From: CBDDBX01 sp965225955
GTDB lineage: Bacteria > Acidobacteriota > Aminicenantia > UBA2199
DNA length: 64,000 nt
Direction: 5' to 3'
Assembly: GCA_965225955.1 (NCBI GenBank)
Contig: CBDDBX010000032.1
Span: forward strand, 124,001 to 188,000
Part shown: positions 1 to 8,579 of the stretch, in pieces
Layout: every line of letters begins with the position of its first letter
Numbering within the stretch: the first letter of the stretch is position 1
The notes under the pieces: generated by a model
The model's database searches: none
Told to the model about the DNA's origin: nothing
The model's input: only the letters and a program-made list of their open reading frames with translations
Position numbers and translations under genes: made by a program

Positions 1-2
1 GT

Positions 3-62
3 TCAAAAGTAGTAAAAAAAGGATTTGCAGATCCTGAAAGATTTAAAATTAAATTCAACTAA
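3..62 (+). CDS. C-terminal tail of an upstream gene (partial)
   Basis: Frame 3 is open from the window edge and ends at a TAA at 60-62; the last residues read ADPERFKIKFN. A good intrinsic terminator follows 20 bases later, which supports a real gene end. Too little is present to name the product. A charged/aromatic C-terminus could belong to an outer-membrane barrel, but this is a guess. Confidence 0.45.
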   Translation, partial: SKVVKKGFADPERFKIKFN

Positions 63-81
63 TCAGAATATTCAATAAAAA

Positions 82-105
82 GGCGCCCTTAAAGGGGCGT
101 CTTTT
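82..105 (+). terminator. Intrinsic terminator
   Basis: GGCGCCC at 82-88 pairs with GGGCGTC at 95-101 (one G-T pair), loop of six, followed by TTTT. It would end transcription of the gene whose tail is at the left edge. Confidence 0.75.
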
Positions 106-153
106 CAAAGTTAATTCCCTTAATAATCTCAGTTCTGGAAAAATTGTAATTTT

Positions 154-198
154 CACACGGACTAATACAGACCCACAAGGACATACACTAACTAACAG
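154..198. repeat. Short-period intergenic repeat (copy 1)
   Basis: A run of short related units of the type CACGGACTAATACAGAC and ACATACACTAAC. The 13-mer GACTAATACAGAC (160-172) recurs exactly at 60705-60717, and a similar run lies at 5202-5243. All three are intergenic. The rest of 106-373 shows no gene. Confidence 0.5.
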
Positions 199-373
199 TT
201 ATTTATGAAACTTGCTCTGCACTATTCTTAATTACGGGAAACATCAGATAAGTGAAATCCTTTGTCTGTGATCGTCTGTTTTTAAAATATCATCTTTAAT
301 TATGACAAAAACATGTTCTTATTATATTTATTTAAAGTATATAAAACTGATCTTATTTTGCAGAGGAACAGGT

Positions 374-1549
374 ATGAGTTCAAGTGTCAAAAACTCTGGT
401 GATTATAAATATGGAATAAGAAAATTTCTTGCACCGGAATTTCTTTTCGGAACAGGTGTTATTAACTATATAGGGAGATATGTAGGCAGTTTTGGTGGTG
501 AAAAAATCCTGCTTGTATCTGATGAAGGGGTTGTGGCAGCAGGGTGGTGTGGTGTTGTTGAAAAGCAGTTAAGAGATAAAGGTATAAGTTATGTTCGTTA
601 TACAGATGTGACCCCCAACCCCAGGGATTCTGAAGTTATGAAAGGGGTTGAACTATACAAAAAAGAAGAGTGTGACATGATAGTTGCTGTTGGGGGAGGA
701 AGCCCGATGGACCTGGCAAAGGGGGTTGGTGCTTCATGGTCCAATGAGGTTGAGGTAAATGAGCTGGAAGGAGTAGATAAAGTGGTAGTACCATCTCCAC
801 CTCTTATATGCATACCTACTACTGCAGGTACAGCTGCTGAAGTGTCACAGTTTGCAATAATTAACAGTGTGAAGCAGAAGAATAAAATGGCAATAATCAG
901 TAAAGGTGTTGTGCCGGATCTGGCTCTTATTGATCCACAGACAACTGTAACGATGCCACCATATTTAACTGCAACTACTGGAATGGATGCCCTGTCTCAT
1001 GCTATAGAAGCATTTATGTCTAATGCCAGTTCTCCTGTTACTGATATAAATGCTCTGAGGGCAATAGAGCTTATTCGTGATAATCTGAAAACAGCATATA
1101 ATGAACCTGAAAACAGAGAGGCCCGGGAGAATATGCTGCTGGGAAGTCTTCTGGCAGGACTTGCATTTTCAAATGCCAGTCTTGGACTTGTACACAGTAT
1201 GGCCCACAGTCTGGGGGGGATGCTGGATTTACCCCACGGATTCTGCAATGCTGTATTACTTGAACACATTGTAGAGTTTAACTACTCTTCGGTGGAAATG
1301 AAGAACAGGGAACTGGGAAGTCGTTTGGGACTGGATATTTCTGAAACGGAACTAAAAGCCGGAATAACAGATCATATTATAAGATTGAGGGAAAGCGTGG
1401 GTATTGGAAATAAACTGATAGATGAATACGATATAGAGAGTAGTCGTAACGATCTAGTCAGAAATGCTATGAATGATCCATGTCTGGTTACAAATCCCGC
1501 AGAGGTCAGAGAGGCAGATATTTCTGCAATATTAGATAAAGTTTTTTAA
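374..1549 (+). CDS. ercA: ErcA-like iron-containing alcohol dehydrogenase family protein
   Basis: Group III Fe-dependent alcohol dehydrogenase fold, 391 residues. The NAD-binding GGGS is at about 107-110. The expected metal ligands are all present: D205 and H209 in GMDALSHAIEA, H274 in VHSMAH and H288 in LPHG. The opening RKFLAPEFLFGTG and the EGVVAAGW motif are those I associate with ErcA, a dehydrogenase-like protein that works with a partner sensor kinase in Pseudomonas. The start is placed at the ATG at 374, after AGAGGAACAG, rather than at an in-frame upstream ATG at 302 that lacks a ribosome site and would add an atypical extension. A hybrid histidine kinase begins one base after the stop, so the two are translationally coupled; this context supports a regulatory rather than purely fermentative role. 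The substrate is unknown. Confidence 0.8.
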   Translation: MSSSVKNSGDYKYGIRKFLAPEFLFGTGVINYIGRYVGSFGGEKILLVSDEGVVAAGWCGVVEKQLRDKGISYVRYTDVTPNPRDSEVMKGVELYKKEECDMIVAVGGGSPMDLAKGVGASWSNEVEVNELEGVDKVVVPSPPLICIPTTAGTAAEVSQFAIINSVKQKNKMAIISKGVVPDLALIDPQTTVTMPPYLTATTGMDALSHAIEAFMSNASSPVTDINALRAIELIRDNLKTAYNEPENREARENMLLGSLLAGLAFSNASLGLVHSMAHSLGGMLDLPHGFCNAVLLEHIVEFNYSSVEMKNRELGSRLGLDISETELKAGITDHIIRLRESVGIGNKLIDEYDIESSRNDLVRNAMNDPCLVTNPAEVREADISAILDKVF

Positions 1550-1550
1550 A

Positions 1551-3296
1551 ATGAGTAGTAGTAAAACGTTCAGAGAACAGGTTATAGGGCTGGGAGATAC
1601 CTCTGCAGCAAAGAGTTATTATCCTCAGTTAAGAAAGCAGATAGATGAGCTTAAAAGGAATAAAGCGAAACTGGAAGCAACTCTTAAGGATCTTGAAGAG
1701 GCAAGAGAAGAAGCAGAAGAGAGTGAAAAGATCTTTCGTCAGCTCTTTGAGAATACCAGAACAATTCTCAATTCGATATCAGATGGAGTTGTGGCTGTAG
1801 ATGAATCCGGTAATGTAAGTAATATAAATCCCGTAGCCGGTAAAATGGTTGGAAAAACCTTTGCAGAAGTTATTGGTAAGCCTGTTAACGAAATTGTTGT
1901 ACTGGAAGATGAATTTACAGGTATGAGACTTGAGAATCCGGCCTTAAAAGTATTAAATACAGAGAATGAGCACTGTATAAAGAATAATGCTGTCCTGATT
2001 TCAGGTTCAGGAGAAAAGTATAGTGTTGAGTGCTGTGGTTCTCCTATTCTTACAAGTAATGGTTCTACAGTCGGTGTAGTTCTGGTTATAAGAGATATTA
2101 CCAGTAAACTGATGACTGAGAGACAATTGCTACAGGCCCAGAAAATGGAAACAATCGGGGTACTTGCAGGAGGCATAGCTCACGATTTTAATAATATGCT
2201 GGGAGGAATAACCGGTCCAGTTTCACTTATTAAAGCAAAATTTAAAAGAGAGCCTGTTATATCAGGAGAGTTTCTGAAAAAACAGCTTGATACAATTGAA
2301 ACCAGTAGTAAGCGCGCTTCAGATATGGTGAATCAGTTACTTACTATCTCTTATGAAGAGAAATTAGCTCTTCAGGAACACGATCTTAAGGATACGATAA
2401 ATCGTGTTATTGATATTGGCAGATTGTCTTTTGATAAATCTGTTGAAATAGTAACGACACTCCCGGATGAAGAAGTCACAATAAAAGGAGATCCTACTCA
2501 GCTGGAACAGATGTTGCTTAATCTTTGCGTAAATGCAGCTCATTCAATGACAGATATGAGAACTGAAGGAGACAGAAACGGAGGGAGAATTAATATTGCT
2601 GTTGATAAAGTCAGGGCTGATAACTTTTTTATTAAAACTCATCCTACAGCAGCTCTGATAGATTACTGGGTTTTATCGGTTAAGGATGAAGGAATAGGAA
2701 TTAAAAAAGGTGATCTTTCAAAAATCTTCATGCCTTTCTTCTCAACTAAGAATAAGAGCCGGGGAACAGGTCTCGGTCTGTCAATGGTTTACAATATAGT
2801 TGATAAACATTGCGGTGTAATAGAAGTCTATTCTGAATTGAAGGTAGGAACAACTTTTAAAATCTATCTCCCGGTTATGGGTAAATCGAATGAAAGCACT
2901 GTCATCAGAAACGATGCGAGGGTTTATTCCGGTGAAGGGCAGATACTGGTTATCGATGATGAAGAGGTTATGAGGGAAACTGCCGGAGAGATACTCAGAA
3001 CCTGTGGTTACAGCGTTATTGCTGCAAAAGATGGAGCTGAAGGTCTGGAGTTGTACAAAGTAAACTGTAAGAAAATTAAAGGTGTACTACTGGATATGGT
3101 AATGCCGGGAATGGCAGCCGGAGATGTTCTTGAGGAACTGATTTCTATTAAGCCGGATGTTAAAGTAGTTCTTGTGTCAGGATTCAATAGAGATGATAGG
3201 GTGGACAGATTATTTGAAATGGGAGTATGTGACTTCGCTCAGAAACCTTATACCCTTGAAAGCCTTTCAACTGTTATTAAGCACACTTTTGGTTAG
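1551..3296 (+). CDS. Hybrid PAS sensor histidine kinase with C-terminal receiver
   Basis: Cytoplasmic, 581 residues, no membrane segment seen. Order: coiled coil at about 25-65, PAS at about 70-190, a HisKA-type dimerisation helix with phospho-acceptor H211 (GGIAHDFNNML), a HATPase with N-box around N324/N328, G1 box DEGIG (379-383) and G2 box GTGLGL (405-410), then a receiver domain at about 463-580 with the acidic pair D469/D470, phospho-Asp D515 in LLDMVMPG and K565. All catalytic residues are present. It starts one base after the ErcA-like gene, so the pair forms an operon. ErcA-type proteins are known to act in the same pathway as PAS kinases, so this kinase may sense the redox or alcohol state with ErcA; that is inference. 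No separate response regulator lies nearby. Confidence 0.88.
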   Translation: MSSSKTFREQVIGLGDTSAAKSYYPQLRKQIDELKRNKAKLEATLKDLEEAREEAEESEKIFRQLFENTRTILNSISDGVVAVDESGNVSNINPVAGKMVGKTFAEVIGKPVNEIVVLEDEFTGMRLENPALKVLNTENEHCIKNNAVLISGSGEKYSVECCGSPILTSNGSTVGVVLVIRDITSKLMTERQLLQAQKMETIGVLAGGIAHDFNNMLGGITGPVSLIKAKFKREPVISGEFLKKQLDTIETSSKRASDMVNQLLTISYEEKLALQEHDLKDTINRVIDIGRLSFDKSVEIVTTLPDEEVTIKGDPTQLEQMLLNLCVNAAHSMTDMRTEGDRNGGRINIAVDKVRADNFFIKTHPTAALIDYWVLSVKDEGIGIKKGDLSKIFMPFFSTKNKSRGTGLGLSMVYNIVDKHCGVIEVYSELKVGTTFKIYLPVMGKSNESTVIRNDARVYSGEGQILVIDDEEVMRETAGEILRTCGYSVIAAKDGAEGLELYKVNCKKIKGVLLDMVMPGMAAGDVLEELISIKPDVKVVLVSGFNRDDRVDRLFEMGVCDFAQKPYTLESLSTVIKHTFG

Positions 3297-3391
3297 TATT
3301 TAATTTGAATCTTTACTATATTTGCTCTTTTCCTTAGAATTGTATATTGTGCTTTCAGAGAGAAGCAGAAAATTGAATACAGGAGAGTAAA

Positions 3392-4468
3392 ATGTCTGAA
3401 AAAATGGTTGAACAGTTCATGGAGATGGTAAGAATTGATAGTGAATCAGGTAATGAAGCTGAGTTTCATGCCTGGCTGAAAAAAGAGTTTGAAGCACTTG
3501 GTGGTGAAGCGACTCTTGATAGTTATGGTAATCTTATAGCAAAATTTCCTGCCAGAGGATGTGAAGGTAAAGAGCCAGTTCTTTTCTCATGTCATGGAGA
3601 TACTGTTAAGCCAGGTCAGGGTATTGAACCGGTTCTGGAAGATGGTGTGATCCGTTCAAAAGGGAATACTATTCTCGGTGCTGATGATAAAGCAGGAATA
3701 GCCGAGCTTCTTGAAGCTTTAAGAACTGCTGAAGTAATGCCTCCTGTTGAAATTGCAATAAGCAGAGAAGAAGAGGTTGGACTACTGGGTGTTAAGAATC
3801 TGGACTATTCCATGCTGAGTGCGAAGAAGGGCTTCCTTCTGGATAATGATACTCTTGATACAATTGTTATTGGAGGACCGTCATATTTTGCAATAGATGT
3901 AAAAATCAAAGGTGTTGCAGCTCATGCCGGAATGGAGCCGGAAAAAGGCGTTAACGCAATTGCTGCAGCCGCAAAAGCTATAGCTGCTCTCAGACTTGGA
4001 CGTCTGGACGATAACACTACAGCAAATGTTGGGGTTATTAACGGTGGTATCATTCGTAATGGAGTACCTGATGCATGTGAATTTCTTGCAGAGTGCCGTA
4101 GCCTTGTTCATGGTAAAGCTGAAGGACTTGCTGAAGAGATGGAAAATACTATACGTAAAGAGGTGGAATCTTTTGGTGCTGAAGTGAATATCACAGTTAA
4201 TAACCTGTGTAAAGCTGTGGATATACCTGAGGATTCATGGACTGTTGAAACATCTAAAAAGGCTCTGAGAACAGCTGGCGTTGAAGCAACCACAACATTT
4301 ATAACCGGTTTCACCGATGCTTCCATATACAACAATATGGGTATTGAAATGGCTGTTGTAGGCATTGGTGCTCAGCTGGAGCATTCAACTGAAGAGCATA
4401 TCCATGTCGCAGATATGGAAAAAGCTCTTGTAATGGTTAAAGAGTTGATGAGGTTATCAGCTGAATAG
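3392..4468 (+). CDS. PepT-like M20 family metallopeptidase
   Basis: A 358-residue M20 zinc peptidase of the peptidase-T-like subgroup. Visible motifs are SCHGDTVKPG (metal His and Asp), ILGADDKAG (bridging Asp), SREEEVGLLG (catalytic Glu pair), DNDT, the dimerisation-domain HAGMEPEKG, and a C-terminal HSTEEHIH carrying the last metal His. It probably releases N-terminal residues from short peptides in the cytoplasm. The start ATG is preceded by ACAGGAGAG. It is monocistronic: 95 bases lie before it and a hairpin follows. A bona fide PepT is encoded separately at 50651-51883, so this is a distant paralogue of uncertain substrate. Confidence 0.85.
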   Translation: MSEKMVEQFMEMVRIDSESGNEAEFHAWLKKEFEALGGEATLDSYGNLIAKFPARGCEGKEPVLFSCHGDTVKPGQGIEPVLEDGVIRSKGNTILGADDKAGIAELLEALRTAEVMPPVEIAISREEEVGLLGVKNLDYSMLSAKKGFLLDNDTLDTIVIGGPSYFAIDVKIKGVAAHAGMEPEKGVNAIAAAAKAIAALRLGRLDDNTTANVGVINGGIIRNGVPDACEFLAECRSLVHGKAEGLAEEMENTIRKEVESFGAEVNITVNNLCKAVDIPEDSWTVETSKKALRTAGVEATTTFITGFTDASIYNNMGIEMAVVGIGAQLEHSTEEHIHVADMEKALVMVKELMRLSAE

Positions 4469-4486
4469 TCAGATTTAATAAAGATG

Positions 4487-4510
4487 TAGAGACGCATTAT
4501 TGCGTCTCTG
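4487..4510. repeat. REP-like GAGACGC hairpin
   Basis: AGAGACGC at 4488-4495 pairs perfectly with GCGTCTCT at 4502-4509, loop ATTATT. No T-run follows, so it is not a classical terminator. Short palindromes built on GTAGAGACGC are, to my knowledge, widespread intergenic repeats in several phyla; here one follows the peptidase gene. Confidence 0.6.
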
Positions 4511-4688
4511 CTATTGCGTATATTCTGTTTGAACAGTTAAGGTATAATTTAATAGTTGGAGAATCACCAGCCCCGGGGTTTAAATGCAAGTGGTGGAATG
4601 AAATAGAAGTAATCCAGCTTAAACTTGATGAGTTATAATCTGGATGATATTTTAAGACATATAATATTTTTTAACAGGAAGGTGGAAT

Positions 4689-5141
4689 ATGAATTCAGTA
4701 AATATTGAAGGAAAAGTCGTAAGAGGATTTAGTGTAAGAACTACAAATGCAGCAGAGATGGAGGCAGGAACATCAAAAATTGGTGATCTGTGGGACGATT
4801 TCTTCAAAAAAATAGCCCATCAGTTAAGTGAGGATACTGCTGCTTACGCTGTATATTATGATTATGAATCTGATGAGTATGGTGAGTTTTCTGTAATGGC
4901 TGGTATTGCAGATAAAGATGCTTCTGTTTCAAACACTGAACTCAAAACTGCAGAAATCAGGGAAGGGAAATATGTTGTTTTTAAAGCTGAGGGTGAACTA
5001 CCTGAAATTGTAGTAGAGTGCTGGCATAAAATCTGGGAATATTTTGCTTCAGAAAGTTCAGAATATAAGAGAGCTTTTAAAACTGATTTTGAGTACTATA
5101 AAAGCGATTCCGAAGTGGAGGTCTATATCTCTGTAAAATAG
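4689..5141 (+). CDS. Stand-alone GyrI-like / AraC-type effector-binding domain protein
   Basis: A 150-residue single-domain protein. The pattern of an N-terminal strand with VRGFSVRTTNAAEM, a central KIGDLWDDFFKK helix, YAVYYDYESDEYGEFSVMAGI, the YVVFKAEGELPEIV strand and a C-terminal helix followed by FEYYKSD and VEVYISVK fits the bacterial transcription-activator effector-binding (Cass2/GyrI-like) fold. No DNA-binding domain is attached, so it may bind a small molecule or a protein partner without being a regulator itself. The start has a strong GGAAGGTGG site. The gene stands alone, 220 bases after the peptidase. The ligand is not predictable. Confidence 0.75.
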   Translation: MNSVNIEGKVVRGFSVRTTNAAEMEAGTSKIGDLWDDFFKKIAHQLSEDTAAYAVYYDYESDEYGEFSVMAGIADKDASVSNTELKTAEIREGKYVVFKAEGELPEIVVECWHKIWEYFASESSEYKRAFKTDFEYYKSDSEVEVYISVK

Positions 5142-5201
5142 AGAAACACAAAGAATCCGCCTATGCCCTCCAGGTAGTTTGGCTTGAAGTATGAGCTACG
5201 C

Positions 5202-5243
5202 CGGACAGGCACGGACTATCACAGACATACAGGGACAGACACC
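5202..5243. repeat. Short-period intergenic repeat (copy 2)
   Basis: A run of CGGACAGGCACGGACTATCACAG-type units followed by ACATACAGGGACAGACACCC; similar in period and composition to copies at 154-198 and 60681-60720. It directly adjoins dispersed repeat copy A. Confidence 0.45.
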
Positions 5244-5403
5244 CAGTCTTCGCCTTCGGCTACGCCCTGACAAGCAGGGGATTGCATAAATCATTGTGTG
5301 TCTCCTGCTCCTGAGTTCAGCACAATTTGTTAAAGATATTTAATTTTTTACCCACACTTGTGCATGTCTCAACCTATCTGTTTTTGTCACTGTTCTTTGT
5401 GTC
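5244..5403. repeat. Dispersed intergenic repeat, copy A (~160 bp)
   Basis: From CAGTCTTCGC to TCACTGTTCTTTGTGT this stretch aligns with 57187-57352, sharing CAAGCAGG, CCTGCTCCTGAGTTCA/CCTGCTTCTGAGTTCA, TTGTTAA.GATATT, TGTACATGTCTC-like text and TTTGTCACTGTTCTTTGTGT. The copies are diverged with small gaps. No open reading frame or terminal inverted repeat is evident. It ends exactly where the orphan glutaredoxin fragment begins. Confidence 0.65.
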
Positions 5404-5503
5404 TTACTTCATTCCAGGTAACCTGTTTATTTTAGCTTTATCAAGCCCTATTACCTGGCGGTTGTTAATGAGTATTACCGGAACTCCCTGCTGACGGGTT
5501 CTT
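5404..5503 (-). pseudogene. Detached C-terminal third of a glutaredoxin gene
   Basis: Read on the minus strand, this encodes RTRQQGVPVILINNRQVIG followed by LDKAKINRLPGMK and a TAA at 5404-5406. That is exactly the missing C-terminal part (last strand and helix, with the post-cis-Pro region) of the truncated glutaredoxin at 8067-8252. The 37 bases 5467-5503 are identical to 8070-8106. There is no start codon, so this is a gene remnant left by a rearrangement. It lies between dispersed repeat copy A and the permease. Confidence 0.8.
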
Positions 5504-5514
5504 TGTGTGACTTA

Positions 5515-5553
5515 ATGGCACAGGCCATTCATGTATGTCTGTGCCATGGTTTT
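5515..5553. terminator. Hairpin between glutaredoxin fragment and permease
   Basis: ATGGCACAG at 5515-5523 pairs with CTGTGCCAT at 5539-5547; GGTTTTT follows on the plus strand. It could terminate plus-strand transcripts and, less well, the minus-strand permease mRNA, which ends at 5562. Confidence 0.55.
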
Positions 5554-5561
5554 TCTGAAGA

Positions 5562-7971
5562 TTAATCGGAGTTCAGGGCTTTTACAGGGTTTTCAGTAGC
5601 AGCTCTGTATACCTGAATAGTTATGGAAGATATAGCTGTAAGAAGGATAACTGTTCCTACTACAGGAAACATAAGTAAACTCATATCAATTCTGTATGCA
5701 AAGCCCATAAGCCACCTTTTCATAGCTAAATAAGCAAGAGGCCAGGCAATAAGATTGGCAATAGCTATTCTGCTGATGATATTTCCAAGTAGTAAAGATA
5801 TAATTGAATTAGTAGTGGTTTCCCAGTACTTTTCTGATACTGATCTCTTTTGCACGGTAACCTGTTATTACCGAAATCTGACCAATCAGGCCGATTAATG
5901 TAATTAAAACAGATAGAATAGTTGAGATACCTATTATTGTTCTCCAGCGATTCTCGGCAATATAATTTTTATCTATGATCTCTTCCAGAATATCTGTTTT
6001 AAAAGGCCTGTGTGGAATTAACCTATTCCATATAGTTCTTAATTTTTTTATTGTATTCTGCAGGTTCTCTGGTGCAATCTTAAGAAGAATAGAGTAGTCT
6101 CCCATACAGTAATTCATCTGCATAAACATTGGAGATATCCTATTATGCACACTACTGAAATTATAATCTTTTACAACTCCTATCACAGTAGGAGGTTTAC
6201 CTCCCGGATTGAATCCATGAAGTTTTTTACCTACAGGATTAGTCCACTCCATCTCTTTTGCCAGAGTTTCATTAATAATTACGGAGTTCATCAGGTCTCC
6301 TTTATGAGATTTAAGAAACTCTCTTCCATTCAGAATTTTTAATTCAAGGAGATCTATGAAGTTATGATCTACCATGACAGAAGAAGCAAAAACTTTTTTG
6401 CCAGACTCATTAAGAAGTAACATTGTTCCGTTACTTTCTCTGAAATTATTATCAGTACCGCTGTATTTTATAATTTCCGGTATAGATGAACAGGCGTTTA
6501 TGAACCTGTCTTTTGAGTTTAAGGGGATTTCCACAACAGCAATGTTTTCTCTGTTGAACCCCCAATCTATATTTTGCATGAAATTAAGTTGTTCAGACAT
6601 GGTAACTGTACAGATCAACAATATACTGGAAACCAGAAACTGTAAAATCAGTATTGATGAGAAGTATTTTTGCACAAAATTACGGGGTATACGTTTATGC
6701 ATGACAGTTAACTTTGCTGCTTTTCTGTAGATTAAGAATCTGGTGCATGCAATTATTAGTGTAATAAATAACAGAAGGGCGGAAGCAAATATCAGGCTGT
6801 TTAAAACCGTAATATTGGTAGTAGTTAAGTTTTTATTGCTTACTGAATTGAAGAAAGGTAAAGCGTAGTATGTACCGGCAAAACTTATTAACATTGAGAT
6901 TCCTGTGAGAAACCCTGTATTGATAATGAACTGCCACAGTATCTGAAAATCTGAAGCTCCCAGTATTTTTCTTATTATCGGGGATTTGTTGTTCTTTATC
7001 AGGAGACCGAGAGATATTGAGATAAAATTGATACAGGATAAAAGCAGAATTAAGATGCCTACAGCAGAAATTATATAGGAGTATACCTTTCTGCTGCTTT
7101 TTATATATACATTGCTGATATCTCCCATGTATAAATTTTCAAGAGGTTGCAGTAGATATTTTATACATGTGTCAGATTCTGATAATGCGCCAAAACTTCT
7201 CAACTGTTTTATTCTTCCTGAATATACTGTTCTGTTAAGTAGTTCCAGTTCCTGCTGAAGCTTGTTAATATTTACTCCGGGTTCAGTGTTAATATATAGA
7301 GTTTTACTGCCAAAAGAGTTATAGCTTACTGTAAAAAACTGTTGGTTTATCTGGTTAATAAAGCAATTGAACTGTAGTGATGAATTAACAGGAATATCTT
7401 CTATGATACCTGTAATCAGAAACTCTCTTATCATGTTTTTTTTATCTTCCAGTTCAACTTTGTTACCAACTACCGTATCGAAACTCCAGTTGTCTGTTCC
7501 AAAAAATTTATCAGCCATACTTCTTGTTATTACTATTGAATCCGGTCTGTTGAGAGCAGTTTTGCTGTTACCTTTGAGGAACCTGAAAGAAAACATGTTA
7601 AAAAAGTCTTTTCCTCCAAATCCAACTGTTCCTGTAAATAAGTTTTTCTCATAACTTATAACTGTTTCTGATGTAGAGTAGGATGAACTTTGAATTATTC
7701 CTGTTACACTCTTATTAAGCTCTCTGCACACTCTGTTATTAACAAGTGGATCGTAACTCACTGTACCATCCGGCGCTTCAAGTATTTTTGCTAACCTGTA
7801 AATATGTTGCCGGTTCTTATGAAAGCTGTCATGACTGAATTCATCTGATACAAAACTGAAAATAAGTAAACAGCTTATGATACCGACAGAGATGCATATT
7901 ATACTGATAAGTGAACTGAAACGGTTTTTGATACTGGTCCTTAAAGCTACTATTAAGTTGTTTCTTAACAC
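5562..7971 (-). pseudogene. FtsX/MacB-type ABC transporter permease, frameshifted
   Basis: About 800 residues if one frameshift is ignored. A GTG start at 7971 follows GGGAGGAC. N-terminal TM helix (SSLISIICISVGIISCLLIF), a large periplasmic MacB-type domain, an FtsX module with three TM helices and the RKILGAS signature, a second TM and periplasmic domain, then a last FtsX module starting TIIGISTILSVLITLIG and EISIRKVLG. At about 5817-5823 the frame breaks: the first frame stops after VLGNHY, while the expected continuation (TTNSIISLLLGNIISR to ATENPVKALNSD) is in the +1 frame down to 5562. Two TM helices are therefore lost from the first product. No ATPase or partner gene is adjacent. It could be a pseudogene or a sequencing error. 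The gene lies inside the segment that split the glutaredoxin gene. Confidence 0.8.
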
Positions 7972-8050
7972 AATAGTCCTCCCTGATACTTAAGTTCACT
8001 AATCTTTCTGTCTTAGATTAGTACCCGTTCTCTAATAGAGATAGGACTAT
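7972..8050. repeat. Nested inverted repeats upstream of the permease
   Basis: ATAGTCCT (7973-7980) is the reverse complement of AGGACTAT (8043-8050), and between them ACTAATCT (7998-8005) pairs with AGATTAGT (8015-8022). The outer arm overlaps the permease ribosome-binding region on the minus strand, so the fold could mask it, or the arms could be remnants of an element end. Confidence 0.5.
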
Positions 8051-8066
8051 ATAACCTGGCAGAAGG

Positions 8067-8252
8067 TTAAATGAGTATTACCGGAACTCCCTGCTGACGG
8101 GTTCTTCCTGCCATATCCTCAGCATCTATTTTGTCTTTACTTATATCCACAGTTTTAAATTTGAGATTGTTCTCTTTCAGATAGTTCCTGGCAACTTTGC
8201 ACCATGAGCAGGTGGGAGATGTAAAAAGTACGATTCCGGGTTCTGTTCTCAT
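8067..8252 (-). pseudogene. Glutaredoxin, C-terminally truncated
   Basis: A 61-residue reading frame from the ATG at 8252 (an in-frame ATG at 8324 gives an unlikely extension). It has the glutaredoxin beta-alpha-beta start, active site CSWC, KTVDISKD and the cis-Pro motif GVPVILI, then stops. Normal glutaredoxins continue for about 20 more residues (last strand and helix with the Gly-rich glutathione-binding turn). Those residues survive 2.6 kb away at 5404-5503, in the same orientation. Joining the two gives a normal ~81-residue protein. The truncated product has kept the redox cysteines but probably folds poorly; function is doubtful. Confidence 0.8.
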
Positions 8253-8579
8253 TTTAAACGCCTTATTGTTGAAAAATAACATAAAACCCGGGCTTAGGAT
8301 ACAGGGATTGATTGGTTTATTCAAAATGTAAGTAATCTGATCCTGTTTTGAGGAGTTGATTTAATATTCTGTTCTTCTATAATAGTTCCGTATTTTGATC
8401 TTTGGTCAGAGATTTGTCTTAAAGTAATATGTTTAAAGTAAGTGCAGGGTGTTCAGGCGTGAAATTCTTAATGTTTAATATTTTTCCAGTTAAAATTCCT
8501 GAAGTGGAATTATAAATTTTGGTTTGTTCAATCCGGTATTCAGGAACAGGTTTGAAGAGTAGTGGCAGGAGTCACTCTC

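Noticed and set aside
3392..4468. Naming the first M20 peptidase pepT
   Set aside because: Motifs and length match the PepT-like subgroup; the true PepT is at 50651-51883.
5815..5825. Programmed -1 frameshift at the GGGAAAC heptamer in the permease
   Set aside because: The heptamer is in the correct zero-frame phase, but a -1 slip leads to a different frame; the conserved tail needs a +1 (or -2) shift.
5562..5855. Separate 97-residue gene
   Set aside because: Its sequence is the expected continuation of the permease C-terminus in another frame and its start lies inside that gene; it is one frameshifted gene.
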